Assembly (NCBI GenBank): GCA_024102665.1
Contig: JAGFJP010000012.1
Coordinates: 1 to 43,430, forward strand
DNA: 43,430 bases
DNA from: Thiogranum sp.
GTDB taxonomy: Bacteria; Pseudomonadota; Gammaproteobacteria; DSM-19610
Direction: 5' to 3'
Part shown: piece after piece, positions 1 to 7,633 of the stretch
Position numbering within the stretch: the stretch's first letter is position 1
Layout of the letters: each line of letters begins with the position of its first letter
The notes under the pieces: model-generated
Told to the model about the DNA's origin: nothing
Database searches by the model: none
Seen by the model: only the letters and a program-made list of their open reading frames with translations
Made by a program: the position numbers and the translations under genes

Positions 1-6
1 TTGCAA

Positions 7-22
7 TTGACCGCTCGGTCTA
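7..22. promoter_or_regulatory. NemR-type operator in front of the TetR gene
   Basis: The sequence TTGACCGCTCGGTCTA fits the NemR-box pattern TAGACCNNNNGGTCTA with one mismatch. It lies 13 bp before the repressor start codon, so it probably mediates autorepression. A related site occurs at 663-678 before the downstream genes, and both sites are followed by a similar TACACT sequence that could serve as a -10. The pattern is recalled from the E. coli NemR literature; use of this site is inference. Confidence 0.65.
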
Positions 23-35
23 CTACACTCCGCCC

Positions 36-644
36 ATGATTACCGAATCCGGTACCCGTCAGCGCATCATCGCCAGCGCCCGCGACCTTATCTACAGCCG
101 CAGCTATGCGGATGTGGGCGTCGCGGAAATCTGTGAACGGGCCGCGGTCAAGAAAGGCAGTTTCTACCATTTTTTCCCGAGCAAGCAGGAACTTAGCCTC
201 GCGGTTATCGATGACATGCGGGTCCTGATGGAGGACCGGATACTGATTCCCGCCTTCGCCCGCGACCTGCCGCCACTGCAAAGGCTGCAACGCTTCGCCG
301 ACAACCTCTATGCGTATCAGCGCGACACTTCCGCGACCGGCGGTCGCCTGCTGGGCTGCCCCTTCGGTAACCTCGCCCTGGAAATGGCCACCGGGGATGA
401 CAGTATCCGCCGCAAGCTGGAAAGTGTTTTCGCCGGCATCCAGGCGCGTCTCGAGCACGTGCTGGAAGAGGCGCTGGCCTCGGGCGAAATCGACGCCGGG
501 GTGGACCTGCCGGCCACGGCCCAGGCCATGCTCGCCTACTTCGAGGGCGTGCTGATGATGGCAAAAACCGCCAATGACCCTGAACTGATCCGGAAACTGG
601 CGCCGGCTTTCACCCGTATTCGCATTCCACACGTGACGAGCTGA
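36..644 (+). CDS. TetR/AcrR-family repressor, NemR-like
   Basis: A 202-aa TetR-family transcriptional repressor. The N-terminal helix-turn-helix spans about residues 8-55 (VAEICERAAVKKGSFYHFF is a typical TetR recognition helix). The ligand domain carries the LLGCPFGNLALE segment typical of the NemR/AcuR branch. E. coli NemR senses electrophiles and hypochlorous acid through Cys106 and Lys175. Here Cys108 and Lys177 sit at the same spacing, both shifted by two residues, so a comparable redox/electrophile switch is plausible but inferred. Palindromic operators lie just upstream and again at 663-678, so it likely represses itself and the following CMD-fragment/peroxiredoxin pair. No strong Shine-Dalgarno is seen before this ATG. 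The family is firm; the NemR-like assignment rests on operator and Cys/Lys correspondence. Confidence 0.88.
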   Translation: MITESGTRQRIIASARDLIYSRSYADVGVAEICERAAVKKGSFYHFFPSKQELSLAVIDDMRVLMEDRILIPAFARDLPPLQRLQRFADNLYAYQRDTSATGGRLLGCPFGNLALEMATGDDSIRRKLESVFAGIQARLEHVLEEALASGEIDAGVDLPATAQAMLAYFEGVLMMAKTANDPELIRKLAPAFTRIRIPHVTS

Positions 645-662
645 GTTTTTTTGGCCCGGAAA

Positions 663-678
663 TGTACCGACCGGTCTA
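663..678. promoter_or_regulatory. Second NemR-type operator
   Basis: TGTACCGACCGGTCTA matches TAGACCNNNNGGTCTA at 14 of 16 positions if the four spacer bases are allowed to vary. It sits 19 bp after the repressor stop and 24 bp before the 703 start codon. This is the position expected for a repressor-controlled promoter of the small CMD-like gene and the peroxiredoxin. Confidence 0.6.
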
Positions 679-702
679 TTTACACTGAAAAGGAACATCA
701 GG

Positions 703-870
703 ATGAGCAACCTCCCGCAGGCGTTTCTCGACGTCGGCTATACACCCGCCAACATCCTCGAAGTGATCCTGGGCTTGGGACAAAAGATCCTGTCTATCTA
801 CACCAACCACATTGCCGGCACCGAACTCGATGCGGCATTTTCCGAACGCGCCTGGCAGGCGCCGACCTGA
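703..870 (+). CDS. Truncated carboxymuconolactone decarboxylase (CMD)-family protein, C-terminal part only
   Basis: A 55-aa reading frame starting MSNLPQAFLDVGYTPANILE and ending in ERAWQAPT. The pattern of an ILEVILG helix, YTNHIAGTELD and a terminal AW is the C-terminal third of CMD/AhpD-like proteins. These are normally about 150-190 aa and carry catalytic cysteines in the missing N-terminal part; no cysteine remains here. A Shine-Dalgarno (aggaacatcagg) precedes the ATG, and the operator at 663-678 lies directly upstream. The promoter, ribosome site and frame therefore survived what looks like an internal deletion. It may be translated without enzymatic function, or may simply be a decayed gene. 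The peroxiredoxin follows 11 bp later. Confidence 0.5.
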   Translation: MSNLPQAFLDVGYTPANILEVILGLGQKILSIYTNHIAGTELDAAFSERAWQAPT

Positions 871-881
871 AGGAGAACGCA

Positions 882-1457
882 ATGAAACGCAAACCCGGCG
901 AAACGGTAAGCCCCATCAGGCTTCCTGCCATCGATGGCACCCTGTTCGATCTGGACAGCCTGAAAGGAACATCGTACATGCTGTCTTTTTTCAGGTTCGC
1001 CTCCTGCCCGTTCTGCAACTTGCGCATGCACGAGCTGGTGACGAAGTTCGATCAACTGCCGGATGGCTTCACGATTGTCGCGGTGTTCGACTCGCCGCTG
1101 GACAATCTGCAGCGGCATGCAGACCGGCACCATGCCCCGTTTCCGGTTCTCGCCGACGAAAACGGCGATGCCTACAAACGCTATGACATCGAACATTCGC
1201 TGCTGGGCGTATTCAAGGGCATGATATTGCGCATGCCGAAGCTGATGTACGGCATGTTCGCAAAAGGCTACATGCCGCTGCGCATCAAGGGCAGTATGAC
1301 GACCATGCCGGCGGATTTCCTGGTCGACCGGCATGGTGTCATCCGCGAGGCGTATTACGGCAAAGATGAAGGCGACCATTTGCCGTTCGAGCGCATCGTG
1401 CAGTTTGCCGAAAACTCGCGCGACCATGATGCCGTCCGGCAGCCAACCCTCGTTTGA
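882..1457 (+). CDS. Peroxiredoxin / AhpC-TSA-like thioredoxin-fold protein
   Basis: A 191-aa thioredoxin-fold protein of the AhpC/TSA (redoxin) group that would reduce peroxides or act as a thiol oxidoreductase. The fold is indicated by the VSPIRLPAIDGTLFDLDSLKG start, the strand SYMLSFFRFAS and the CPFC motif (Cys42, Cys45). The later ADFLVDRHGVIREAYYG block is the usual strand-turn before the last helix. There is no signal peptide, so it is likely cytoplasmic. The ATG at 882 is chosen because aggagaacgca precedes it; the open frame extends upstream to 651 only by reading through the CMD fragment. It probably belongs to the NemR-like regulon, consistent with oxidant or electrophile defence. 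Confidence 0.8.
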   Translation: MKRKPGETVSPIRLPAIDGTLFDLDSLKGTSYMLSFFRFASCPFCNLRMHELVTKFDQLPDGFTIVAVFDSPLDNLQRHADRHHAPFPVLADENGDAYKRYDIEHSLLGVFKGMILRMPKLMYGMFAKGYMPLRIKGSMTTMPADFLVDRHGVIREAYYGKDEGDHLPFERIVQFAENSRDHDAVRQPTLV

Positions 1458-1498
1458 CCAGCCCGCATTTCTCGCCGCATGTTCACTGCGGCCGCCGA

Positions 1499-2437
1499 TC
1501 AGGCGCACGCCGCAAAGATCGCGTCAACGTGGCGGTGATCCGTGCCGCAGCAGCCGCCGAGCACACTCAGCTGCGGCAGCCACCCGCGCAGCGTGCGGTA
1601 CAGGCCGCCCAGCTCTTCGGGATTTCCCGCATCCAGTTCGGTGCTCTCGTCCAGCTCGGCGTGACTGCAGCGCGAGGCGTTGGCGCGCAGGCCGCGGATG
1701 CGATCGAGCCACGCCCCGCCGGTCTGCAGCACCGTTTCAAAGTGCGTGGGATGGGCGCAGTTGATCATGTAGTAGGCTGCATAGGCGCCGGTCGCGGCGT
1801 CGGTGCGTTCGATAGCCGACGCCAGCGTGTCGCCCGAGGGCAGACGTCCGTCGGTTTCGACAGTGAAGGAAATCACCACCGGCATGGCGCAGTCGCGCGC
1901 TGCCTGCACAACGCCGATCGCTTCTTCGACATAGTTCAGGGTGAAGGCCGAGACCAGATCGGCGTCAGTGCCGGCGAAGGTCTCGACCTGCGGCGTGTGA
2001 TAGGCGCGCGCCTCGTCCGCCGTCATGCGTGCCTCGGCACGGTAACCGTCGCCGCGCGGCCCGATGTTGCCGCTGATGACCAGCGGCATGGCGGGCGTTT
2101 CATATTGCGCGCGGATTTCCAGCAATAAACCGATGGCCTTGCGATTGGCGTCTGCCAGCGCCGCGCTGTCATAACCGACTTTCGCGGCCCAGTCCGGATT
2201 GGCGCGCCAGGTCGGCGCTTCCAGGACGGCGCCGACGCCGCGCCGCTTCGCGATCGACAGGTAGCGGTCGAAGTAGCGCCGCAGTATCGCCGTGCCCGCT
2301 TCGTCCTTGAGCAGATCGAAGGCGGCGAAACAGGGCAGATCCAGCCCTTCGTGAAACACCAGCGTGGTCTCCAGACCGCCGTCGGTGAGAAAAAGGGAAT
2401 CGCCCAGCTGGGGCAGGTGTTTGCGGTATTTGCTCAT
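1499..2437 (-). CDS. Homocysteine S-methyltransferase family protein
   Basis: A 312-aa TIM-barrel enzyme of the homocysteine S-methyltransferase family, which moves a methyl group from a donor such as S-methylmethionine or betaine to homocysteine to form methionine. Visible marks are the N-terminal FLTDGGLETTLVFHEG loop, the central NCAHP cysteine and the C-terminal GGCCGT pair; these three cysteines bind the catalytic zinc. Length is normal for the MmuM-like group. The start at 2437 is chosen over the longer frame because a Shine-Dalgarno (ctggagacactgcc) precedes it and the next part matches the family N-terminus. It is divergent from the GlxA-type regulator at 2539 with about 100 bp between, suggesting that regulator may control it. 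The methyl donor cannot be told from sequence. Confidence 0.88.
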   Translation of the reverse strand: MSKYRKHLPQLGDSLFLTDGGLETTLVFHEGLDLPCFAAFDLLKDEAGTAILRRYFDRYLSIAKRRGVGAVLEAPTWRANPDWAAKVGYDSAALADANRKAIGLLLEIRAQYETPAMPLVISGNIGPRGDGYRAEARMTADEARAYHTPQVETFAGTDADLVSAFTLNYVEEAIGVVQAARDCAMPVVISFTVETDGRLPSGDTLASAIERTDAATGAYAAYYMINCAHPTHFETVLQTGGAWLDRIRGLRANASRCSHAELDESTELDAGNPEELGGLYRTLRGWLPQLSVLGGCCGTDHRHVDAIFAACA

Positions 2438-2538
2438 GGCAGTGTCTCCAGGGTGTTGTTCAATCGACGCCTGCCAAGGTACGCTTGCCCGCCTGCAGAG
2501 ACTAAAGCCGTTTATGCAACGAACCGGACGAATCGGCC

Positions 2539-3570
2539 ATGCCTGAAACACCCGTCAGCGTCGCCATCCTCGTGTTCCCCGAGAACAGCGCCTCGGTAAT
2601 TTATGGTCTGTATGACATGTTTCTCGCCGCGGGTCGCGACTGGGGCGTCATCACCGACGGCGTGCCCGGCCCCGAGCTGATCAGGCCGCTGCTGGTGGCG
2701 GCGCGCGCAGCACCCTTCGAAGTCAGCAACAACGTGCGCATCTCGCCGCATACCACACTGGATGCCTGCCCGGCGGTAGAGATCATCTGTGTACCGGAGA
2801 TCAACCTGCCGCCCGGCGAACCGCTCACCGAGCGTTACCGCAAAGAGATTGCCTGGCTCAAAGAGCGCCACGATCAGGGCACCATGCTCGCCGCCGCCTG
2901 TTCAGGCGCGATGCTGTTTGCCGAGGCGGGACTGCTCGATGGACAGGATGCCACCACGCACTGGGCCTGGTGCGATGTGCTGCGCGAGCGCTTTCCCCGC
3001 GTGCAGGTGCACGCGCAACGCGCCCTGGTGGTGAGCGGCGAAGGCCAGCGCCTGGTCATGGCCGGTGGCGGCACCTCCTGGCTGGACCTTGCCCTCTATC
3101 TGATCGCCCGCACCGTCGGCGTTGAGGCGGCGATGCAGGTCGCGCGCGTCAACCTCATCGACTGGCATCACGTCGGGCAGCAGCCCTTCGCGCGCCTGGC
3201 ACGCACGCGACAGGTGGAGGACGCCGTCATCGCGCGTTGCCAGACCTGGATCGCAGGGCACTACCAGGAAGCGAACCCGGTGCGCAACATGGCGAACCTG
3301 TCGGGACTGGCTGAACGCACCTTCAAGCGCCGCTTCCGGCAGGCGACCGGCATGTCGCCGCTGGAATACGTGCACGCGCTGCGTCTCGAAGAGGCCAAGC
3401 AAATGCTCGAATCAGGCGATCAATCGATCGAAGCGATTGCTTTCGAGGTGGGTTACGAAGACGCCGGTTACTTCAGCCGGCTGTTCCGGCGCAATGTGAA
3501 TCTCACGCCGGCGCAGTACCGCAAACGCTTCGGGGCGCTGCGACGGTCGTTGAGCGAACATGCGTCCTGA
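2539..3570 (+). CDS. GlxA-family AraC-type transcriptional regulator (DJ-1/PfpI + HTH)
   Basis: A 343-aa regulator with an N-terminal class I amidotransferase-like (DJ-1/PfpI) domain of about 190 residues and a C-terminal AraC helix-turn-helix pair at about residues 235-330. The nucleophile-elbow cysteine is present (AAACSGAMLFAEAGLLDG, Cys121). The HTH carries MANLSGLAERTFKRRF and the second-helix signature IAFEVGYEDAGYFSRLFRRN. This is the GlxA/ArgR/GbdR-like architecture whose members often control amino-acid or methylamine catabolism. It faces the homocysteine methyltransferase gene, so control of methyl-group or betaine-type metabolism is a reasonable guess. The ligand is unknown. Confidence 0.88.
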   Translation: MPETPVSVAILVFPENSASVIYGLYDMFLAAGRDWGVITDGVPGPELIRPLLVAARAAPFEVSNNVRISPHTTLDACPAVEIICVPEINLPPGEPLTERYRKEIAWLKERHDQGTMLAAACSGAMLFAEAGLLDGQDATTHWAWCDVLRERFPRVQVHAQRALVVSGEGQRLVMAGGGTSWLDLALYLIARTVGVEAAMQVARVNLIDWHHVGQQPFARLARTRQVEDAVIARCQTWIAGHYQEANPVRNMANLSGLAERTFKRRFRQATGMSPLEYVHALRLEEAKQMLESGDQSIEAIAFEVGYEDAGYFSRLFRRNVNLTPAQYRKRFGALRRSLSEHAS

Positions 3571-3579
3571 TCAGGACGC
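3562..3579. repeat. Perfect 18-bp palindrome spanning two back-to-back stop codons
   Basis: GCGTCCTGATCAGGACGC is a perfect palindrome. Its centre is the junction of the stop codon of the GlxA-type gene (3568-3570) and the reverse-strand stop of the methyltransferase gene (3571-3573). The convergent genes therefore abut with no spacer. It could form a hairpin in either transcript, but there is no T-run, so it is not a classical intrinsic terminator. Confidence 0.6.
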
Positions 3580-4191
3580 CGTAGCCTCGATGCGCTCCTC
3601 GAGGTACGGGGAACAGGCCGCGGCACTTTCAAAAGTCCAGACTTTTGCCGGCGGCACGTTTCGCCAGACATGGGCGACACAGCGCGGTATCAGCCCCAGT
3701 TCCTTTTCGACGCTTCTCCTGAGGGGCGATGCAAGGCTGTAGCTGAACTGTATCAGCGGCCCCTTCCCGTGCGTGAGGTGCATAGCCTGTTGCAGCAGCT
3801 GTCTTTGTATGTCCGCGGGCATCGACAGCATCGGCAGACCCGAAACGACGGCGCGCGTGGGCGTGTCGCTCGAAAGCCCCTCGACCAGCGCGGCCATGTG
3901 CAGCGCATCGCCGCGCAACACCGTGATGCCGGGGAAACGCCGCGTCAAATGACGGCAGAAATGGGAATCACGCTCGATCACGACAAGCCGGCCCGGGTTT
4001 ACACCGGCCTGCAGCAGCGCGTGGGTGATGGGTCCGGTGCCGCCGCCCAGTTCGACGACCAGTCCCTCGCGTTGCGGCAGGGCCGAGGCCATCGCCCTCG
4101 CCAGCTGCGCACTGCTCGGTATCACCGAGGCCACGCGCAGCGGCGATTTCAACCATTTGGAAAAGAATATCAACTCGGCATTGTTCTTCAT
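3571..4191 (-). CDS. Class I SAM-dependent methyltransferase, PmtA/KsgA-like
   Basis: A 206-aa Rossmann-fold methyltransferase. SAM motif I is VVELGGGTGPITHALL near residue 45, followed by the acidic end of the next strand (VVIERD) and GDALHM. The N-terminal WLKSPLRVASVIPSSAQLARAMA segment is typical of the Rhodobacter-type phospholipid N-methyltransferase (PmtA) and rRNA adenine dimethylase-like proteins. This suggests methylation of phosphatidylethanolamine at the membrane, but similar proteins have other substrates. There is no transmembrane segment, consistent with a soluble or peripheral enzyme. It lies 47 bp downstream of the cation antiporter gene on the same strand and may be read through from it. 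Confidence 0.75.
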   Translation of the reverse strand: MKNNAELIFFSKWLKSPLRVASVIPSSAQLARAMASALPQREGLVVELGGGTGPITHALLQAGVNPGRLVVIERDSHFCRHLTRRFPGITVLRGDALHMAALVEGLSSDTPTRAVVSGLPMLSMPADIQRQLLQQAMHLTHGKGPLIQFSYSLASPLRRSVEKELGLIPRCVAHVWRNVPPAKVWTFESAAACSPYLEERIEATAS

Positions 4192-4238
4192 CGTGTCATC
4201 TCTGGGTTTTCAGTCCTGTCGGTTGACGCTCTCATCGA

Positions 4239-5219
4239 TCACCCGGCGCCCGCGGTGACCGTGAACACCAGCCAGACGTTATAGGCAATATAGGCGAGCA
4301 GCAACAGCATGCCCTCCAGCCGGTTGATGCGCCCCTCGCCGCGAAAGCCGAAGGCCATGAGGAACAGGCCGACGGTCATGACCATCATCACCGGCCAGTC
4401 GCGCAACAGCACCGCGGTGGGCATGGACTCCATGGGCGCAATCATGCCGGCGATACCGACCACGGCCAGCAGGTTGAACATGTTGGAACCGACAACGTTG
4501 CCGATGGCGATGTCGTGCTCGCCCTTGCGCGCGGCGATCACCGAGGCCGCCAGTTCCGGCAGCGAAGTGCCCAGCGCGACGATAGTCAGACCGATAATGA
4601 GGTCGCTGACACCCAGCGCGTGCGCGATGGTCACGGCGCCCCACACCAGGATGCGCGAACTGACGATGAGCAGCAGCAGGCCGGCCGCCAGCCAGAAGAT
4701 GGCACGCCGCAACGGCATGGGACGGGCTGCCAGCTCTTTGTCCATGTCTGCCGCCAGCACGTCCTCGCGGTTGCGCAAGGCGGCGGCGATGGTCCAGCCG
4801 ATGAGACCGAAAAAGCCGGCCAGCAGCAGCAGCGACTCGACGCGTGTGAGAGCGTTGTCCAGCAGCAGCGCACCCGTCAGCAGCCCGATCAGCAACAGCA
4901 GCGGCAGTTCGCGGCGCACGATTTTCGAATGCACGACAATCGGGACCAGCAGCGCCGTCACGCCCAGGATCAACCCGGTGTTGACGATGTTCGAGCCCAG
5001 GGCGTTGCCCAGTGCCAGCGCCGGGCTGCCGTCCAGCGCCGCCATTGCCGAGACCACCATCTCCGGCGCGGAAGTGCCGAAGCCGACGATCACCATGCCG
5101 ATGAGCAGCGACGGCATGCCGGCGTGACTGGCGGTGGCGGCGGCTCCCTCCACGAAACGGTCGGCGCTCCACACCAGCAGCACAAAGCCAGCGAGGATGG
5201 CAATCGCGGCAAGCGTCAT
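4239..5219 (-). CDS. Calcium/sodium antiporter family protein (YrbG/CaxA type)
   Basis: A 326-aa inner-membrane cation exchanger of the CaCA superfamily with about ten membrane segments. The two inverted alpha-repeats are complete: VGFGTSAPEMVVS with GNALGSNIVNTG in the first half, and VALGTSLPELAAS with GNVVGSNMFNLL in the second. They contain the conserved acidic residues that bind the transported cation. The full length matches YrbG. The gene has a sigma70-like promoter at 5466-5493 and a long leader with features of the yybP-ykoY (Mn2+) riboswitch. The exported ion might therefore include Mn2+, which is inference from the leader only. Confidence 0.93.
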   Translation of the reverse strand: MTLAAIAILAGFVLLVWSADRFVEGAAATASHAGMPSLLIGMVIVGFGTSAPEMVVSAMAALDGSPALALGNALGSNIVNTGLILGVTALLVPIVVHSKIVRRELPLLLLIGLLTGALLLDNALTRVESLLLLAGFFGLIGWTIAAALRNREDVLAADMDKELAARPMPLRRAIFWLAAGLLLLIVSSRILVWGAVTIAHALGVSDLIIGLTIVALGTSLPELAASVIAARKGEHDIAIGNVVGSNMFNLLAVVGIAGMIAPMESMPTAVLLRDWPVMMVMTVGLFLMAFGFRGEGRINRLEGMLLLLAYIAYNVWLVFTVTAGAG

Positions 5220-5354
5220 GGTTCAGCATCCGTCCGCGCAACGCAGCGGGCGCTGCGCCGTGATGCAAAGATGGAAAACAACGGGGGCCCTCCTTCGGGG
5301 CGGAAGCAGTCGGGTACCAGGGCCGCCACCGGCCCACCCCGGACCGCGCGGCAC

Positions 5355-5459
5355 ACCTCAGGTCTTGTCAATCCCGGGGCCGGGACATGGCCGCCACGGA
5401 CGCGCGGAGACTGTTGACGGCCAACTCAGGCAGGCTGAGCGACTCCTCCCCAATAGAAG
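5355..5459 (-). ncRNA. Probable yybP-ykoY (Mn2+-sensing) riboswitch in the antiporter leader
   Basis: On the minus strand, downstream of a good promoter, the hallmarks of this aptamer occur in order: GGGGAG (5451-5446), a short hairpin (CTCAG-CCTGC-CTGAG), CCGTCAACA (5420-5412), further GC-rich stems, TTGACA and finally CAAGACC (5367-5361). Known yybP-ykoY RNAs share GGGGAGUA near the 5' end, GUCGUCAA after the first stem and GCAAGACC at the 3' side. The closing P1 pairing here is weak by eye and GGAGGAG replaces GGAGUAG. The element lies 136 nt before the antiporter start, leaving room for an expression platform. Recognition is from memory of the consensus and was not run through a covariance model. 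Confidence 0.55.
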
Positions 5460-5465
5460 CAGCGC

Positions 5466-5493
5466 ATTATACTGAGCCCGGTCTCAAACTCAA
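5466..5493 (-). promoter_or_regulatory. Sigma70-like promoter for the antiporter
   Basis: On the minus strand there is TTGAGT (5493-5488), a 16-bp spacer and a perfect TATAAT (5471-5466). The predicted start near 5459 makes a leader of about 240 nt that begins with the riboswitch-like element. The rest of 5220-5631 holds no other gene I can support. Confidence 0.65.
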
Positions 5494-5631
5494 AAGGATG
5501 TTTATTGATGGGGCGCGGCGCCCGGTGTTCTCAACACCTTGTCAACCAGGTCACAAAACGGGAACACTGGCTGTGCTATCTATGTCTCCAGACGTTGGCC
5601 TGTCAGGCCAGCCGAACCGTCCGGATGCCAT

Positions 5632-7614
5632 ATGTCGAATACTGCAAAAGACAATGTACTCAGCTTCGTCAAACAGGATTCGGCGTGTCGCAAATCCGCT
5701 AACGAAGCGGCCATCAAGGCGTTGGACGAAGTGCGTGAGCTCTGTCGTCAAAGACTCTCCCGCAACCTGAATCACATGATGACAAAATGCGACGACGCGC
5801 TGTATGGCTGCGCCCAGATGGCTGAAAGTCCCGTCGTGCATGACCTTTATATGAACGCCATACATGAGCTGAAAGCAGTCGGCGGTGATGTAGAAAGACT
5901 TTTTACGGATCGTTTCGTCGAGCAATTCAACCTCGGGATTCCGAGACATCTTCAGCCGTATCCTGTTTCCGATACCGGCACAGAACAGTACTCTGCAGAC
6001 ACCGCTTGCCCGAAAAACGAACAGGCAAGTGAAAATCTTGCCATTTGCAGAATGATCGATAATGCGCGCGGCCAGTGCGCAGAGGTCCTCCTGTCACTGG
6101 ACAGGCGCATCGGATTTCTGATCCGCGATCCGGACCTCGAACTCTGGTGGAATCCACTCAGCCCCGAGTCGATCTGCGAAGCCTTTCGAACCGCTGTCAC
6201 GGAAACTGTCAGCCGCCTGGAGTATGGCTCGGAAATTCGCCCCGTATTGCTCAATCTCTTCAACGAGCATGTGCTTGGCGACATGAATGCCGTCTACAGG
6301 GAATTGAATCTCCTCCTTATCAGGATGGGGGTACAACCCCAACTGCAGACAAGCGCACAGGCGCCTGAAATCAACACCGGCCTGCCCGGCCATCAGGAGT
6401 CACTTTCGCCCGGACATGCCACTCCGCATCCGGAATCCGGTGCCGGGTTCGTGGCCGCGCAGACCACAAACGAAACCGATTCCGGCGTTGCCGAGGCGGT
6501 TGAAAGCTGCGAGCGGCAGGATCCTGATGAACAGCCACTGACCCGGCAAGCGGGCATACCCGGGGACGTCACCATTGACGCGGTCGCCATGATGTTCGAA
6601 CGTATACTGGAAGACAGGAACATCACAGACTCAATGCGCGCCTTGCTCGGTCGTCTCCAGATTCCGTTCATCAAGGTTGCGATCCGCGACCCTCGCTTCT
6701 TCTCCGACAGGAGTCACCCTGCAAGGCTGCTGTTAGATCGCCTGGTCGAGAGCGCGCCGGGCGGGAATGAACATCTTGATCACGATGACCCCTTGTACAG
6801 AAGGATCGACTCCATCGTCCAAACCATTCTGAACGACTCTGATGATGACAGCAGCGTGTTTGGAACATCACTGGAGGCCCTGGAACACGCTCTCGGCAAC
6901 AGGGAGTTGCAAGACCAACGCCCGGTTAAAGTGTCGGAAGGCCTGGAGCGGCTCGAGGAAGCGAGATCCAGCGCGATGGAACAGGTGGAAGAGCAGATCC
7001 ACAATGGATGCCAGCTCGACTTCATCAGCGACTTCATAGCCACATACTGGAAGGATCTTCTTCTCCTTATACACGCCCGCGAGGGCAAGGAAAGCGATCA
7101 ATGGAAGCAGGCGGTGTCGACCATGGACGATCTCGTCTGGAGCGTAAAACCCAAAAGCACAAGCGACGATCAGCAACGCCTGATGACGCTGACACCGGCG
7201 TTGTACAACAGCCTTCGCGAGGGAATGCGCCGGCTCTCCGTTCCGGTGACCGAGCAAGATGCATTTCTTGCCAGGCTCATGCATGCACATGCACGCGTCT
7301 CCCCCGGGAACAAACCGGCAGAACAAGGAACGGCATCCGGAAGCGAAGCAGGAAAGACAAAAACAGCCGGCGGTGTCGATGATGTTTTTCTCACCCAGGC
7401 CAGGCAACTGCAACGGGGAACATGGATAGAAATTCTCGGCAGCGACGGGAAACCCAGACGCGCCAAGATGTGCTGGCTGAGCCCGATTACCAGGACATAT
7501 CTGTTCACAGATCAGACGGGGTTGAATGCCGGTAACTACAGCATCGAAGAACTGGCGCAGTTATTCCGCTCCGCTCGAGCCCGAATCATCGGGGCTTCGG
7601 CTTCACACCCTTGA
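5632..7614 (+). CDS. DUF1631 family protein
   Basis: A 660-aa protein of the DUF1631 family, often mis-annotated as thymidine phosphorylase; its molecular role is not established. The N-terminal region (to about residue 120) contains the family's ALDEVRELCRQ...DALYGCAQMAE helices. The middle (about 300-560) is the long helical DUF1631 body with the PFIKVAIRDPRFFSDRSHPARLLLD block, which is highly characteristic. The C-terminal 60 residues (GTWIEILGSDGKPRRAKMCWLSP...YLFTDQTG) form a PilZ-like beta module. Residues 230-310 are a low-conservation linker. The ATG at 5632 fits the family N-terminus, though an in-frame ATG at 5539 exists and neither has a strong ribosome site. It stands alone between opposing genes. 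Base and codon use is slightly less GC-biased than its neighbours. Confidence 0.8.
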   Translation: MSNTAKDNVLSFVKQDSACRKSANEAAIKALDEVRELCRQRLSRNLNHMMTKCDDALYGCAQMAESPVVHDLYMNAIHELKAVGGDVERLFTDRFVEQFNLGIPRHLQPYPVSDTGTEQYSADTACPKNEQASENLAICRMIDNARGQCAEVLLSLDRRIGFLIRDPDLELWWNPLSPESICEAFRTAVTETVSRLEYGSEIRPVLLNLFNEHVLGDMNAVYRELNLLLIRMGVQPQLQTSAQAPEINTGLPGHQESLSPGHATPHPESGAGFVAAQTTNETDSGVAEAVESCERQDPDEQPLTRQAGIPGDVTIDAVAMMFERILEDRNITDSMRALLGRLQIPFIKVAIRDPRFFSDRSHPARLLLDRLVESAPGGNEHLDHDDPLYRRIDSIVQTILNDSDDDSSVFGTSLEALEHALGNRELQDQRPVKVSEGLERLEEARSSAMEQVEEQIHNGCQLDFISDFIATYWKDLLLLIHAREGKESDQWKQAVSTMDDLVWSVKPKSTSDDQQRLMTLTPALYNSLREGMRRLSVPVTEQDAFLARLMHAHARVSPGNKPAEQGTASGSEAGKTKTAGGVDDVFLTQARQLQRGTWIEILGSDGKPRRAKMCWLSPITRTYLFTDQTGLNAGNYSIEELAQLFRSARARIIGASASHP

Positions 7615-7633
7615 CCTTACCCCGTGGCGTGCA

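Noticed and set aside
4279-5337. 352-codon minus-strand frame overlapping the antiporter
   Set aside because: It is a shadow frame of the CaCA antiporter gene; low-complexity Arg/Gly/His composition and no domain.
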